DNA from: Nocardia jiangxiensis NBRC 101359
Lineage (GTDB): Bacteria > Actinomycetota > Actinomycetes > Mycobacteriales > Mycobacteriaceae
Direction: 5' to 3'
Length of the DNA: 64,000 nucleotides
NCBI RefSeq assembly: GCF_000308615.1
Contig: NZ_BAGB01000006.1
Coordinates: forward strand, 1 to 64,000
Part shown: piece by piece, positions 26,955 through 37,193 of the stretch
How positions within the stretch are numbered: the stretch's first letter is position 1
Layout of the letters: every line of letters starts with the position of its first letter
Notes under the pieces: model-generated
The model's input: the letters and a program-made list of their open reading frames with translations, nothing else
Told to the model about the DNA's origin: nothing
Database searches by the model: none
Position numbers and translations under genes: made by a program

Positions 26955-27534
26955 ACCCAGACGCTATCGCGCAAGGGTTCAGGGGGCTACCGGGAGGGTG
27001 CCCCGAAACCTGAATTTTTCCCAGGCCGTCACATTGCGTCGATGTTGCTCGCCCGGTTCGCTCGCGTCGGCGTATGCACTGGTAGTCGTCATAGTTCCGG
27101 TCGGAAACAACTGGCAGCCGGGCGCACCGCGATGCGCGCGACTGCGCCGCCGCGCCGGTCGGCGGTTTTGCGACAGTGATCACAGCGCAGCCGGAAATAC
27201 CGAGCTACGAGGCGTATGCGGAGAATGCGTTCCGCATCATTCGGCCGATGACGGATCGCCCGGATGCCACGCGGATGCTCGCGGCGTGTGTTCGACTCTC
27301 GCCGACGCCCGTTCCGGCCGGAACGCCTTCTCGATGACGGCTGTCCGGTTTGCTGGGGACGCCCGGGGTGAGCGGATCCGAAAGCAGATGTGATTCATCG
27401 CCGCGCGGACGAGCCCATAGCTGTCGCCATGTCCAGGGTGATTCGGGCAACTCCGATACTCCGGCGCGGGCCGATCGCGGCGTAGCATGTCTCGGCGGCA
27501 GTCGCCTCCGCGGACTCGAATGAAGGAGCTCATT
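26955..27534. other. Intergenic region between bfaA and SRPBCC gene
   Basis: No convincing gene is seen between these divergent genes. A 53-codon frame from the GTG at 27176 to a TGA at 27335-27337 reads smoothly (YEAYAENAFRIIRPM) but has no ribosome site and no family match that I know. The promoters of bfaA and of the SRPBCC gene must lie here; I could not single out boxes. Confidence 0.4.
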
Positions 27535-27969
27535 GTGGGACAGGTCAGCGCATCCAGTTCGATCGTCGTTCCGGCAGATCCGCAGCGCACGCTCGACGCG
27601 ATCGCGGATTACGAGACGGTCCGCCCGCGCATCCTGACCTCGAACTACCACGACTACAAGGTGATCGAGGGCGGTAAGGGCGCCGGAACCGTCGTCGACT
27701 GGACCCTGCAGGCCACTCAGAAGCGTTCGCGCAAAGTGCACGCCACGATCTCGGTCTCCGATTCCATCGTGACCGAACGGGATTCGAATTCCACCATGGT
27801 GACGACCTGGACCGTGACGCCCTCGGGCTCGGGCTCGCTGGTCACCGTTCGCACGAGCTGGAAGGGCGCGGGCGGAGTCCCCGGATTCTTCGAGGGCATC
27901 TTCGCGCCGTTGGGGCTCAAGAAGATCCAGGCCCAGGTGCTGGAGAACCTCGAGCGTGAGCTGGGATAG
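27535..27969 (+). CDS. SRPBCC family protein (Rv3718c-like)
   Basis: A 144-residue START/Bet v 1-like protein, a helix-grip fold with a cavity for a hydrophobic ligand. Typical features are the opening strand SSSIVVPADPQRTLDAIADYE, the middle strand VDWTLQATQK and the long C-terminal helix GLKKIQAQVLENLEREL. The GTG at 27535 is chosen because AAGGAG lies 7 bases ahead; the longer frame from 27487 would put that site inside the gene. Its place next to bfaA and before ybaB-recR matches Rv3718c in M. tuberculosis. The ligand is unknown; the neighbours suggest a lipid. Confidence 0.8.
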   Translation: MGQVSASSSIVVPADPQRTLDAIADYETVRPRILTSNYHDYKVIEGGKGAGTVVDWTLQATQKRSRKVHATISVSDSIVTERDSNSTMVTTWTVTPSGSGSLVTVRTSWKGAGGVPGFFEGIFAPLGLKKIQAQVLENLERELG

Positions 27970-27981
27970 GAGCCCGCTCGC

Positions 27982-28569
27982 CTACGGGTAGGTGAGTACG
28001 AAGGTCAGCAGCAGCGTGGTCTGGAAATGCCCGCGCCACCACGAATAGCCGAACCACACGTTCGGAGTGACCTCGCGGATCTCGTCCAGGATCTGCGGGG
28101 TGATGGACGGGCCGTAGTCCAGGAGCCAGGCCGGGCGCTTGTCGGTGATGGCGGGCCCGGAATAGACGTTGGCGGGCCAGCCGGGGATGTTCGCGCCGGT
28201 GATGCGGTTCATCAGGGTGCCGCCGTCGGGGCCGGTGTCGAACGTCTTGCCGATCCAGAACGGCGGCGCGACGACCTGCATGAACTGCGGACTGGTCACC
28301 CAGCCGTTGGTGACGCCGTGGGGTGCGTCGCCGCGCTCGGCGGCGGCGAAGATCTGCACCTGCTGCTCGATCGAACAGCTGTTACGCAGCGAATCCACCG
28401 TCGCCGCAGGGTTGTTCGGATAGAGCACGCAGGCGCCGCCGAAGCTGGTGTCGGCCTGCGCGTCGGGCGCCGCGACCGTCACCGGGACCACGGTCATCAC
28501 CGCGAGCAGGCCCGCCGGGGCCAGGAACTGTGCGAGGGACTTACGCCAACGCTCACCGGTCATCCTCAT
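27982..28569 (-). CDS. Secreted protein, function unknown
   Basis: A 195-residue exported protein. A signal peptide is clear: basic start, hydrophobic core ([20 protein letters not shown]) and a likely cleavage after DAQA. The mature part has two cysteines (GACVLYP and RNSCSIEQQ) that probably form a disulphide, and ends in segments rich in aromatic residues ([13 protein letters not shown]) that suggest a small beta-barrel. I do not recognise a catalytic motif. The first ATG after GGAGG (28569) is taken as start. In M. tuberculosis the amidase gene Rv3717 occupies this place; this protein lacks amidase signatures, so the slot has been refilled. Confidence 0.65.
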   Translation of the reverse strand: MRMTGERWRKSLAQFLAPAGLLAVMTVVPVTVAAPDAQADTSFGGACVLYPNNPAATVDSLRNSCSIEQQVQIFAAAERGDAPHGVTNGWVTSPQFMQVVAPPFWIGKTFDTGPDGGTLMNRITGANIPGWPANVYSGPAITDKRPAWLLDYGPSITPQILDEIREVTPNVWFGYSWWRGHFQTTLLLTFVLTYP

Positions 28570-28691
28570 CGCAACCTCCACCCGTACAACCGATCATCTC
28601 GATGGTAAGTGGCCGACACCATGCCGGTAGGGCGGTAGACCGAACCGTGACTACGCTGGAGCCCACTTACTCCCGCAGAGAGGACAACCTC

Positions 28692-29030
28692 GTGCAACCC
28701 GGTGAACAGGTAGATATGCAGGCGTTGCTCGCGCAGGCGCAGCAGATGCAGCAGGCCGTGATGGCCGCCCAGGAGGAGATCGCCGCGGCCGAGGTGCCCG
28801 GTGAGGCCGGTGGCGGTCTGGTCAAGGTGACGATCAAGGCGACCGGTGAGGTGACCTCGCTGCAGATCGATCCGAAGGTCGTGGACCCCGAGGACGTGGA
28901 GACGTTGCAGGATCTGCTCGTCGGCGCGCTCAATACGGCGATGGCCAACGCGCAGCAACTGGCCGCGGAGAAGTTGGGCCCGCTGGCCGGCGGGATGGGC
29001 GGCGGCGGCATTCCCGGCCTGCCCTTCTGA
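28692..29030 (+). CDS. YbaB/EbfC family nucleoid-associated protein
   Basis: A 112-residue DNA-binding protein of the YbaB/EbfC family, a dimer with a tweezers shape that coats DNA. Residues about 8-35 form the helix [20 protein letters not shown]; the strand block [20 protein letters not shown] and the second helix [20 protein letters not shown] follow, with a Gly-rich tail. The GTG at 28692 fits the family length; the track is open upstream to 28323, but that part is not family-like. recR starts 15 bases after the stop, the conserved ybaB-recR pair, though dnaX, the usual third member, is 12 kb away. Confidence 0.9.
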   Translation: MQPGEQVDMQALLAQAQQMQQAVMAAQEEIAAAEVPGEAGGGLVKVTIKATGEVTSLQIDPKVVDPEDVETLQDLLVGALNTAMANAQQLAAEKLGPLAGGMGGGGIPGLPF

Positions 29031-29045
29031 CGGGGGACGGCGCAG

Positions 29046-29654
29046 GTGTACGAGGGTCCGGTTCAGGATCTGATCGACGAGTTGGGCAAACTGCCCGGCG
29101 TCGGTCCGAAGAGCGCGCAGCGCATAGCCTTTCATCTGCTCTCGGTCGAGCCGCCGGAGATCGACCGGTTGCAGGCCGCACTGCAGAAAGTGCGCGACGG
29201 GGTGCGGTTCTGCTCGATCTGCGGGACCGTCTCCGATGGGGAGACGTGCCGCATCTGCGCCGATCCGCGTCGCGACCGCACCATGATCTGTGTGGTCGAG
29301 GAGCCCAAGGACGTTCAGGCGATCGAGCGCACCCGTGAGTTCCGCGGTCGGTACCACGTGCTCGGGGGTGCGCTGGATCCGCTGTCCGGAATCGGACCCG
29401 ATCAGCTGCGCATTCGGGAACTGTTGTCGCGCATCGGAAATCAGGTCGACGGTGTGGATGTCACCGAGGTGATCATCGCCACCGATCCCAATACCGAGGG
29501 TGAGGCGACGGCCACCTACCTGGTGCGGATGATGCGCGATTTCCCGGGTCTGTCGGTGACCCGGCTGGCCTCGGGCCTGCCCATGGGCGGCGATCTGGAA
29601 TTCGCCGACGAGCTGACTCTCGGCCGCGCCCTGTCCGGGCGACGCGCGCTCTGA
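29046..29654 (+). CDS. recR: Recombination mediator RecR
   Basis: A 202-residue protein of the RecFOR pathway that helps load RecA at gaps. The helix-hairpin-helix is near residues 10-30 ([20 protein letters not shown]). The zinc module [16 protein letters not shown] is at about 57-72. A Toprim domain follows ([13 protein letters not shown] and [15 protein letters not shown]), and Walker-like [14 protein letters not shown] lies near the end. The GTG start matches the family. It directly follows ybaB in an operon. Confidence 0.95.
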   Translation: MYEGPVQDLIDELGKLPGVGPKSAQRIAFHLLSVEPPEIDRLQAALQKVRDGVRFCSICGTVSDGETCRICADPRRDRTMICVVEEPKDVQAIERTREFRGRYHVLGGALDPLSGIGPDQLRIRELLSRIGNQVDGVDVTEVIIATDPNTEGEATATYLVRMMRDFPGLSVTRLASGLPMGGDLEFADELTLGRALSGRRAL

Positions 29655-29697
29655 GGCCGGGGCATCGTCCGGCACCGGATCACGTAGCGTCACCGAG

Positions 29698-30336
29698 GTG
29701 AGCTACGACCACATTCTGTTGCCGTCCGGCGCCGCGGCCTCGCCCGCCGAGGCCGACGCCTATCTGACCGCCCAGCAGGGCAGGCCGGAATCCGACGTGG
29801 CGGCGCAGATCGCCGCCGAGGTGAATCGGCGCAACGAGGAACTGCCCGAACAGGACAGTTTCCTGAGCGTCGCGCCGATCGACGCGCACGGCGGCGCACT
29901 GCACGTGGCGAGTCCGTACGACGCGATCGGGCACGTGCGCGCACTGCTGTTCGAACTGGCCACTCCGCACGATTACGCGGTGTACGACCCGCAACTGGCC
30001 TGGTTGATCGATCCGGCCGGGCACATCCCGGTGACCGTCACCCACGGCGGCGCGGGCGAGTTCCCCTATCTCACTGAATCACTTGTGCACCAATGGATTC
30101 CGGGACTGTCCGAGCCGGGCCCCTACCTCATCGTGGAACGCGAGCCCGAGGTCTACATTCAAACCTTCCGTGACGACCAGGACAGCTACATCCTGGAGTA
30201 TCGCGACGGTTCCCCCGACAAGCATTTCGGCACCCACCTGACCGGAGCCGATCGCGTCGCGGACCTCATCTGGGACTGGACCGTCGGCGACCGGACCCGA
30301 CTCGAGGCGCTCGCCTGGGACAAGGTCGACCTCTGA
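29698..30336 (+). CDS. Conserved hypothetical protein downstream of recR
   Basis: A 212-residue acidic, soluble protein with no signal or membrane segment. It starts at a GTG 44 bases after recR and may be in the same operon. The last 75 residues (IQTFRDDQDSYILEYRDGSP, then HFGTHL and ADRVADLIWDWTVGD) resemble the compact strand-helix ends of small bacterial proteins of unknown role. I see no catalytic motif. An immunity-protein-like fold is possible, but no partner toxin is nearby. Confidence 0.65.
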   Translation: MSYDHILLPSGAAASPAEADAYLTAQQGRPESDVAAQIAAEVNRRNEELPEQDSFLSVAPIDAHGGALHVASPYDAIGHVRALLFELATPHDYAVYDPQLAWLIDPAGHIPVTVTHGGAGEFPYLTESLVHQWIPGLSEPGPYLIVEREPEVYIQTFRDDQDSYILEYRDGSPDKHFGTHLTGADRVADLIWDWTVGDRTRLEALAWDKVDL

Positions 30337-30361
30337 GATTTGCGCGCTGGCGCAACAGGAT

Positions 30362-31504
30362 TCAGCAGTCGCAGCAGCTTTCTCCGCAGCAATCGCAGCC
30401 CTCGCATGCGCAGCAGCAGCACTCTTCCTCGCAGCGGCAGCATTCGCAGCAGATGACGCCCTCGCAGAAGGGCAGGCAGAAGCCGCTGCGGCGGCGGGGC
30501 GGGGGACCGTAGCCGTAGCCGGGCGGGGGATAGCCGCCGTAACCCTGTGGGGGATAACCGTATCCGGGCGGAGGCGGTCCGTATCCGCCGCGACGCCAGC
30601 GCCGGTTGACGACCCTGTGGTCGGTCCGGTGATCGACGCGGCAGCTCTCGTGGCCGGAATGTCCGAACGTGCGGCGGATCGAGCGGCCCAATTCCTTGGT
30701 CAGCAGGCGATGGACCAGTCGTCCGTCGGTGAATTCGACTTCGGCCAGCGCCAATTCGATGCCGAGCAGGGCATCGGTGCACAGCCGGTGCGTCTCCTGT
30801 GCGGGAGTTCCGGTGGCCGCCAAGGGATTCCATTTGCCGTGCGCGAGATCCTCGTGCAGATCCTCCACGGCGTCGACCAGATGCGCGACGCGGCCGAACA
30901 ACCGGCCTGCCTCGGTGAGCGCCGCCTCGTTTCCGGGACGTCCGGCCAGCAGCGCGGTGTGCCCGAACGCCGCGGCGGTGGCGGCCTCGGTCGGCTCGGT
31001 GAGTTCGAGCAGGGTGGTCTGCGGTCCGGCGGCCGATTCGACGGCGATCTGTCGATCCACCGCCTCCAGCAGGACCGCGGTGTCGAAGCCCAGGCCCGCA
31101 CCGGTTTCCGCACCCTGTCGCGCCCAGCGCTGGGCGATCCGGCGCGCCGCCGGACGGATGCCCGCGGTCCCCGCGACGCCGTCACCGTCCTCGACGTGAT
31201 CGCGCACCTTCGCTGCGGCCAGGACCAGGGAGACGGTCGCGGCCAGCCGCACACTGTCACCGGTGGCGACATCCGCGGTGCGCATGGCGCGCAGCGGGCA
31301 GGGCCCGGCCGATCGCCTGGTGGTGGCCGGGGCCTGCGCGTCGACCAGCGCGGAAATGATCAGACCGTCGTAGTTGGTGGCCATGCGAGCGGCTTGGCCA
31401 TGGTCGTCGCGCAATGCCAGGCACAGCCCGCACAACTGTGCCATCCACGCCGAACTCAACTCTTCGCCCAACCGGTGCCTACACGGGCGGATGATGCCGA
31501 ACAC
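30362..31504 (-). CDS. DUF5685 family protein with extreme cysteine-rich tail
   Basis: A 380-residue protein. The first 275 residues match the DUF5685 family: the start FGIIRPCRHRLG, then CGLCLALRDDHG and ATNYDGLIISAL, with a CPLRAMR block that puts cysteines together as in metal-binding proteins. A Gly/Tyr/Pro repeat of about 45 residues follows (GYGYPPQGYGGYPPPGYGYG). The last 38 residues contain 18 cysteines (for example CCECCRCEEECCCC), a density like that of metallothioneins. The GTG at 31504 is chosen by family alignment; the open frame upstream does not look coding. It converges on the recR-side gene and is divergent from the cysteine synthase-like gene, which may be a meaningful neighbour given the cysteine demand. 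Confidence 0.75.
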   Translation of the reverse strand: MFGIIRPCRHRLGEELSSAWMAQLCGLCLALRDDHGQAARMATNYDGLIISALVDAQAPATTRRSAGPCPLRAMRTADVATGDSVRLAATVSLVLAAAKVRDHVEDGDGVAGTAGIRPAARRIAQRWARQGAETGAGLGFDTAVLLEAVDRQIAVESAAGPQTTLLELTEPTEAATAAAFGHTALLAGRPGNEAALTEAGRLFGRVAHLVDAVEDLHEDLAHGKWNPLAATGTPAQETHRLCTDALLGIELALAEVEFTDGRLVHRLLTKELGRSIRRTFGHSGHESCRVDHRTDHRVVNRRWRRGGYGPPPPGYGYPPQGYGGYPPPGYGYGPPPRRRSGFCLPFCEGVICCECCRCEEECCCCACEGCDCCGESCCDC

Positions 31505-31678
31505 GCCTCGACGGTAATCGAACCGACCCCGGTGCGCGCTGTCGTTTCGCTGTGAATTCCCTAAGGGCACTACATTTTCGGCGAAACTGCAGATCGGCGG
31601 GTCACGGCCCTCGCCTCGGGGTCGGTGGCGGTGCGGGTTCGCTGTGTAATGTCGCAGGTACTCAGCCTGGAGGTGCTT

Positions 31679-32821
31679 ATGACGACGTCCGCGGAACCGG
31701 GCACGGTGGATATCAATCGCTACGATCCCGAGCGTCGGCGCTGGCTGGCCGAAGCGATAGCCAAGGTTCGGGCCGATGCGCGGAGGTCGTCCGATACGCA
31801 TCTGCTGCGGGTGCCGTTGCCCGCGCTGCCCGGGGTGGATCTGTATCTGAAGGACGAGTCCACCCATCCGACCGGATCGCTGAAACATCGGCTGGCGCGG
31901 TCGCTGTTCCTGCACGCGCTGTGCAGTGGTTGGGTGCGCCCGGATCGGCCGGTGATCGAGGCGTCCAGCGGGTCGACCGCGGTGTCCGAGGCGTACTTCG
32001 CGCGGCTGATCGGGGTGCCGTTCATCGCTGTGATGGCCCGCGGGACCAGTCGGGAAAAGGTGCGGCTGATTGAATTCCATGGTGGCACTTGTCATTTCGT
32101 GGACAGTGCGAATGCGGTCTACGAGGTCGCGGCGCGGCTGGCCCGCGAGCGCGGCGGGCACTACATGGACCAGTTCACCTATGCCGAGCGCGCCACCGAC
32201 TGGCGCGGCAACAACAACATCGCCGAATCCATCTTCGATCAGATGGCTCAGGAACGTTTCCCGGATCCGGCCTGGGTGGTCGCGACCGCGGGCACCGGCG
32301 GCACCTCGGCGACGATCGCCCGCTACATCCGCTACACCGGCCGCTCGACCGGCCTGTGCGTGGCCGATCCGGACAACTCGGCCTTCTTCCCGGGCTGGCG
32401 CGACGACGACGCCGAGGTCACCACGGAGATCTGCTCGCGCATCGAGGGCATCGGCCGCCAGCGCGTGGAACCCAGTTTCGTCGCCTCGGCCATCGACCGG
32501 ATGATCCACGTCCCCGACGCCGCCGCCATCGCCGCGATCCACGTGCTCGAGGAGGTGATCGGCCGCAAGGCCGGCGCGTCCACCGGAACCGGCCTGTGGG
32601 CGGCGTTCCACATCATGTCCGAGCTGGCGCGCGAGGGCCGGGAGGGCAGCGTCGTCGGCCTGATCTGCGACCCCGGCGACCGCTACATCGACAAGTACTA
32701 CAACCCCGACTGGCTCGTGGCCCAGGACATCGATATCGAGCCTTACCAGGCACGATTACGGAATTTTCTGACCACGGGTGAGTTGTCGACCCGACCGGTA
32801 CCGCCAACAAGTCCGACCTGA
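31679..32821 (+). CDS. PLP-dependent cysteine synthase-family enzyme (Cds1-like)
   Basis: A 380-residue fold type II pyridoxal phosphate enzyme. The Schiff-base lysine is in [14 protein letters not shown], the substrate loop is [17 protein letters not shown], and the phosphate-binding loop is [15 protein letters not shown]. It resembles the mycobacterial Cds1 group, which degrades cysteine to sulphide, pyruvate and ammonia, more than the CysK or CysM synthases, but I cannot separate desulfhydrase from synthase by eye. The ATG at 31679 follows GGAGG by 5 bases. The gene is followed by the leuA leader region. Confidence 0.75.
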   Translation: MTTSAEPGTVDINRYDPERRRWLAEAIAKVRADARRSSDTHLLRVPLPALPGVDLYLKDESTHPTGSLKHRLARSLFLHALCSGWVRPDRPVIEASSGSTAVSEAYFARLIGVPFIAVMARGTSREKVRLIEFHGGTCHFVDSANAVYEVAARLARERGGHYMDQFTYAERATDWRGNNNIAESIFDQMAQERFPDPAWVVATAGTGGTSATIARYIRYTGRSTGLCVADPDNSAFFPGWRDDDAEVTTEICSRIEGIGRQRVEPSFVASAIDRMIHVPDAAAIAAIHVLEEVIGRKAGASTGTGLWAAFHIMSELAREGREGSVVGLICDPGDRYIDKYYNPDWLVAQDIDIEPYQARLRNFLTTGELSTRPVPPTSPT

Positions 32822-32848
32822 GCGCAGGAGCGAAGCGGGGGAGCGGAG

Positions 32849-32905
32849 GGAGGGGAGAATCGGCCCTCGGGGGCCCCGGCCCCGCCGGAGCGGAGCGGAG
32901 GCCAT
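32849..32905. repeat. Degenerate copy of dispersed intergenic repeat
   Basis: The words GAGAATCGGCCCTCGGGG and GGAGCGGAGCGGAGG match, loosely and partly in reverse orientation, text at about 385-400, 581-600 and 46010-46050. It lies just before the leuA promoter. Confidence 0.3.
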
Positions 32906-32906
32906 A

Positions 32907-32912
32907 TATACT
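32907..32912 (+). promoter_or_regulatory. Candidate -10 box of leuL-leuA
   Basis: TATACT stands in an otherwise very GC-rich stretch, 10 bases before the ATG of the leader peptide. Transcription would start at about 32919-32923, so the leader message would have almost no 5' untranslated part. No good -35 box is seen. Confidence 0.5.
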
Positions 32913-32922
32913 GGCCCACATC

Positions 32923-32948
32923 ATGCAGCGGGCACTCCTCCTCGGCCG

Positions 32949-32964
<16 letters not shown>
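32923..32964 (+). CDS. leuL: Leucine leader peptide
   Basis: A 13-residue frame, MQRALLLGRRDGV, with three successive CTC leucine codons (32935-32943) followed by a stop at 32962-32964. It lies 87 bases ahead of leuA. No ribosome site precedes it; the -10 box 10 bases upstream suggests leaderless translation. The downstream half overlaps the left arm of a 10-base-pair stem (32949-32986). Ribosome stalling at the leucine codons when leucyl-tRNA is scarce would change folding and let transcription enter leuA. Such leucine leaders have been predicted ahead of leuA in other actinobacteria. Confidence 0.7.
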
Positions 32965-34851
<1,887 letters not shown>

Positions 34852-34906
34852 TTCGCGCGGAACCGCGTGTCGGGCACCGGTTCCGGCGCGTCGCGGTAGT
34901 TGTCGT

Positions 34907-34940
34907 ACGGGGAGTTGTCCACATGTGGACAACTCCCCGT
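34907..34940. terminator. Perfect 34-bp palindrome after leuA
   Basis: ACGGGGAGTTGTCCACA is followed directly by its exact complement (17 bases each, no spacer). It lies 56 bases after the leuA stop and 115 bases before the ParA-like gene. As RNA it would fold into a long hairpin, so a leuA terminator is the simplest reading. As DNA it could also be a regulator site for the ParA-like gene. Confidence 0.6.
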
Positions 34941-35054
34941 CGCATGAGGTGTCACCTGCTCTGTGGCACTACGAGCATCCGGACAGCGTGCTAGCGTTGA
35001 ACAGCATCAGCGCCGAGCTCACTGCTCGAAAACTCCCGAGCAGATGGGGGATAC

Positions 35055-37097
35055 GTGACGACCAACGACAACTCGAACTCACCGGCTTGGCTGCAAGGCC
35101 AAGGCACGGATACAGCCACCGAGCAGGACGACCCGAAAACGGCAGCGGCGCACGAGGACGCGAAGGCGGACGAGGACGCCGTGAGCGCCGATACCGGATC
35201 CGAGCCGGGCGACCACGATTCGGCACCTGACCAGGAGCAGGCGTCGGGGATCTTCCCGCCCGTGCCGGATTCCATGGACGAACAGCCACCTTTCCCGCCG
35301 GGCCCGCAGCCCGGTCCGGACGGGCAGTTCGCTCCGGAGCAGAACTTCGGAGCCGAGCCGCACCAGTTCGTTCCCGGGCCGCCGTTCGGCCAGGAACAGC
35401 AGGGCCCGTTCGCCCCTCCGGGTGCGCCGCCGCAGATGGGTGGGTTCCCCCCGCCGCAAATGCAGTACGGCCCACCGGGAGCCGGGCAGTTCCCGCCCGA
35501 TCCCGGTTTCCCGCCGCCGGGCAACTTCTCGGCACCCGAACACGGCGGTCCGTTCGCGCCGCCCGGCGGTCCGGGCGAGCCGACCTCGTTCGCGCCGCCG
35601 AACTTCGGCGTGCCGCAGCAACAGCCGTTCCCCGAGACGCCGCCGCACAATTTCACCGAGCCGCCCGCGCCGAATTACGGTGAGGTGCGCCAGGAAACGC
35701 CGTACGGCGAGGTCCGGCAGGAAATCGGCAGCGACGGCATGGTCCGGCGGACGTTCGACGAGGAGCCGCAAGGGCCCGAACAGTCTCCCGCGGGTCATGA
35801 TCCGGCGCAGTTCACTCAGGAGCCGCACAGCTGGGCGCCGCCACCGCCGCCGCAGCCGCAGATGTATCAGCCGCCGCAGCCGCAACATCCGCAGCCGCCG
35901 CAACAACAGCAGCCGCAGAACGCAGGTTGGCAGAACGGTCCGCTGAGTCAGCCGAATCATCCTGTGCAGCAACAGCATCAGCCGCCGCAGCAGGGATTCC
36001 AGCCGCAGCCGATGCCGCAGCTCGGTCAGCTGGGTCCGGGCGGTCAGTCGGTCAACGATCTGAATCTGCTCAAGCGGGCCCGGCGTTCACCGCGCGGTGG
36101 CTGGCGTCGTGCGGTGCACAAGATGTCCGGCGGTGCGATCAATCCGGGTGAGTCCTCGGCGGACGTGCTGCTCCGCGAGATGACCGAGCGGGTGAATCAG
36201 CCGGTGCGCGGCGACTATCGGATCGCGATCCTGTCGCTGAAGGGTGGCGTCGGCAAGACCACGACAACGGTCGGCCTCGGCTCCACTTTCGCCTCCGTGC
36301 GCGGTGACCGCGTCATCGCCATCGATGCCAACCCGGACCTCGGCACGCTGGCCCATCGGGTGCCGCGGCAGACGCGGTCCACGGTGCGCAACCTGCTGGA
36401 GGATCAGCGCATCAGCCGCTACTCGGATGTGCGGGCGCACACCTCCCAGGCGCCGAGCCGCCTGGAAGTGCTCGCCAGTGAACAGGATCCGGCCGTCTCG
36501 GAGGCGTTCAGCGAGGCGGACTACCGGCGCGCGATCAACATCCTGCAGCAGTTCTACAACATCATCCTGACCGACTGCGGTACGGGTCTGATGCATTCGG
36601 CGATGTCCGGTGTACTGGACATGGCCAGCTCGCTGATCCTGGTGACCTCCCCGGCCATCGACGGTGCGCGCAGCGCCTCGGCCACGCTCGACTGGCTCGA
36701 GCACCACGGCTACAACAAGCTGGTGGAGCGAACCGTGGTGGTGGTCAACGCCTCTCGCCGCGGCGCCTCCACGGTCGACCTCGACCAGCTGCGCAAACTG
36801 TTCCTGGACCGCACCCGCGCGGTACAGGTGGTGCCGTTCGACGACCACCTCGCCGAGGGCGCGGAGATCGATCTGGAACTCGTCAGCAAACCGACCCGGA
36901 TTGCACTGCTCGAACTGGCCGCCATGGTCGCCGATGATTTCGCGTACAACATCCCGACCCCCGCGTTCCAGCCCGTCCAATCGCACTACCCGGGCCCGCA
37001 GAACCCCCCGTACCCCGAGAACCCTCCGTACTCCGGCCCCCAAACCGGGCAGTACGGCATCCCGGACCAGTACGGTCGCGACCCGTACGGCCGCTAG
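35055..37097 (+). CDS. ParA/MinD-family ATPase with long Pro/Gln-rich N-terminus (EspI-like)
   Basis: A 680-residue protein. Residues 1-325 are low-complexity: acidic first, then Pro/Gln/Gly-rich with PPQ and QQ runs. A short basic patch follows (LLKRARRSPRGGWRRAVHKM), then a MinD/ParA-type ATPase of about 260 residues with the deviant Walker A LKGGVGKTTTTVGLG, IDANPDLGTL and ILTDCGTG. The tail is again Pro/Tyr-rich. The layout matches EspI-like proteins of type VII secretion loci and related actinobacterial ATPases, but no ESX genes are near. Such proteins usually act on the position or activity of a membrane-bound machine. The GTG start follows GGGGGA. Confidence 0.75.
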   Translation: MTTNDNSNSPAWLQGQGTDTATEQDDPKTAAAHEDAKADEDAVSADTGSEPGDHDSAPDQEQASGIFPPVPDSMDEQPPFPPGPQPGPDGQFAPEQNFGAEPHQFVPGPPFGQEQQGPFAPPGAPPQMGGFPPPQMQYGPPGAGQFPPDPGFPPPGNFSAPEHGGPFAPPGGPGEPTSFAPPNFGVPQQQPFPETPPHNFTEPPAPNYGEVRQETPYGEVRQEIGSDGMVRRTFDEEPQGPEQSPAGHDPAQFTQEPHSWAPPPPPQPQMYQPPQPQHPQPPQQQQPQNAGWQNGPLSQPNHPVQQQHQPPQQGFQPQPMPQLGQLGPGGQSVNDLNLLKRARRSPRGGWRRAVHKMSGGAINPGESSADVLLREMTERVNQPVRGDYRIAILSLKGGVGKTTTTVGLGSTFASVRGDRVIAIDANPDLGTLAHRVPRQTRSTVRNLLEDQRISRYSDVRAHTSQAPSRLEVLASEQDPAVSEAFSEADYRRAINILQQFYNIILTDCGTGLMHSAMSGVLDMASSLILVTSPAIDGARSASATLDWLEHHGYNKLVERTVVVVNASRRGASTVDLDQLRKLFLDRTRAVQVVPFDDHLAEGAEIDLELVSKPTRIALLELAAMVADDFAYNIPTPAFQPVQSHYPGPQNPPYPENPPYSGPQTGQYGIPDQYGRDPYGR

Positions 37098-37105
37098 TTC
37101 CGCTC

Positions 37106-37150
37106 TGCGGCACCGCATCTCGCCCGACCGGGACGAGTTGCGGTGCCGCA
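37106..37150. terminator. Bidirectional terminator
   Basis: TGCGGCACCGCA and its complement TGCGGTGCCGCA (37106-37117 and 37139-37150) are extended inward by CTCG/CGAG. The long stem lies between the convergent ATPase and LysR genes. Confidence 0.7.
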
Positions 37151-37193
37151 CAAGCGGATACGCCCGGAGTGCTGGTGACCGGTGGTGTCGCAC

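Noticed and set aside
27176..27337. Possible 53-codon gene starting with GTG
   Set aside because: Amino acid composition is reasonable, but there is no ribosome site and no known relative.
29698..30336. Immunity protein of a toxin system
   Set aside because: The C-terminal pattern is only suggestive, and no toxin or secretion partner is adjacent.
30362..32611. Full 749-codon frame as one protein
   Set aside because: Only the part from 31504 down matches DUF5685; the upstream part is antisense to the cysteine synthase-like gene.
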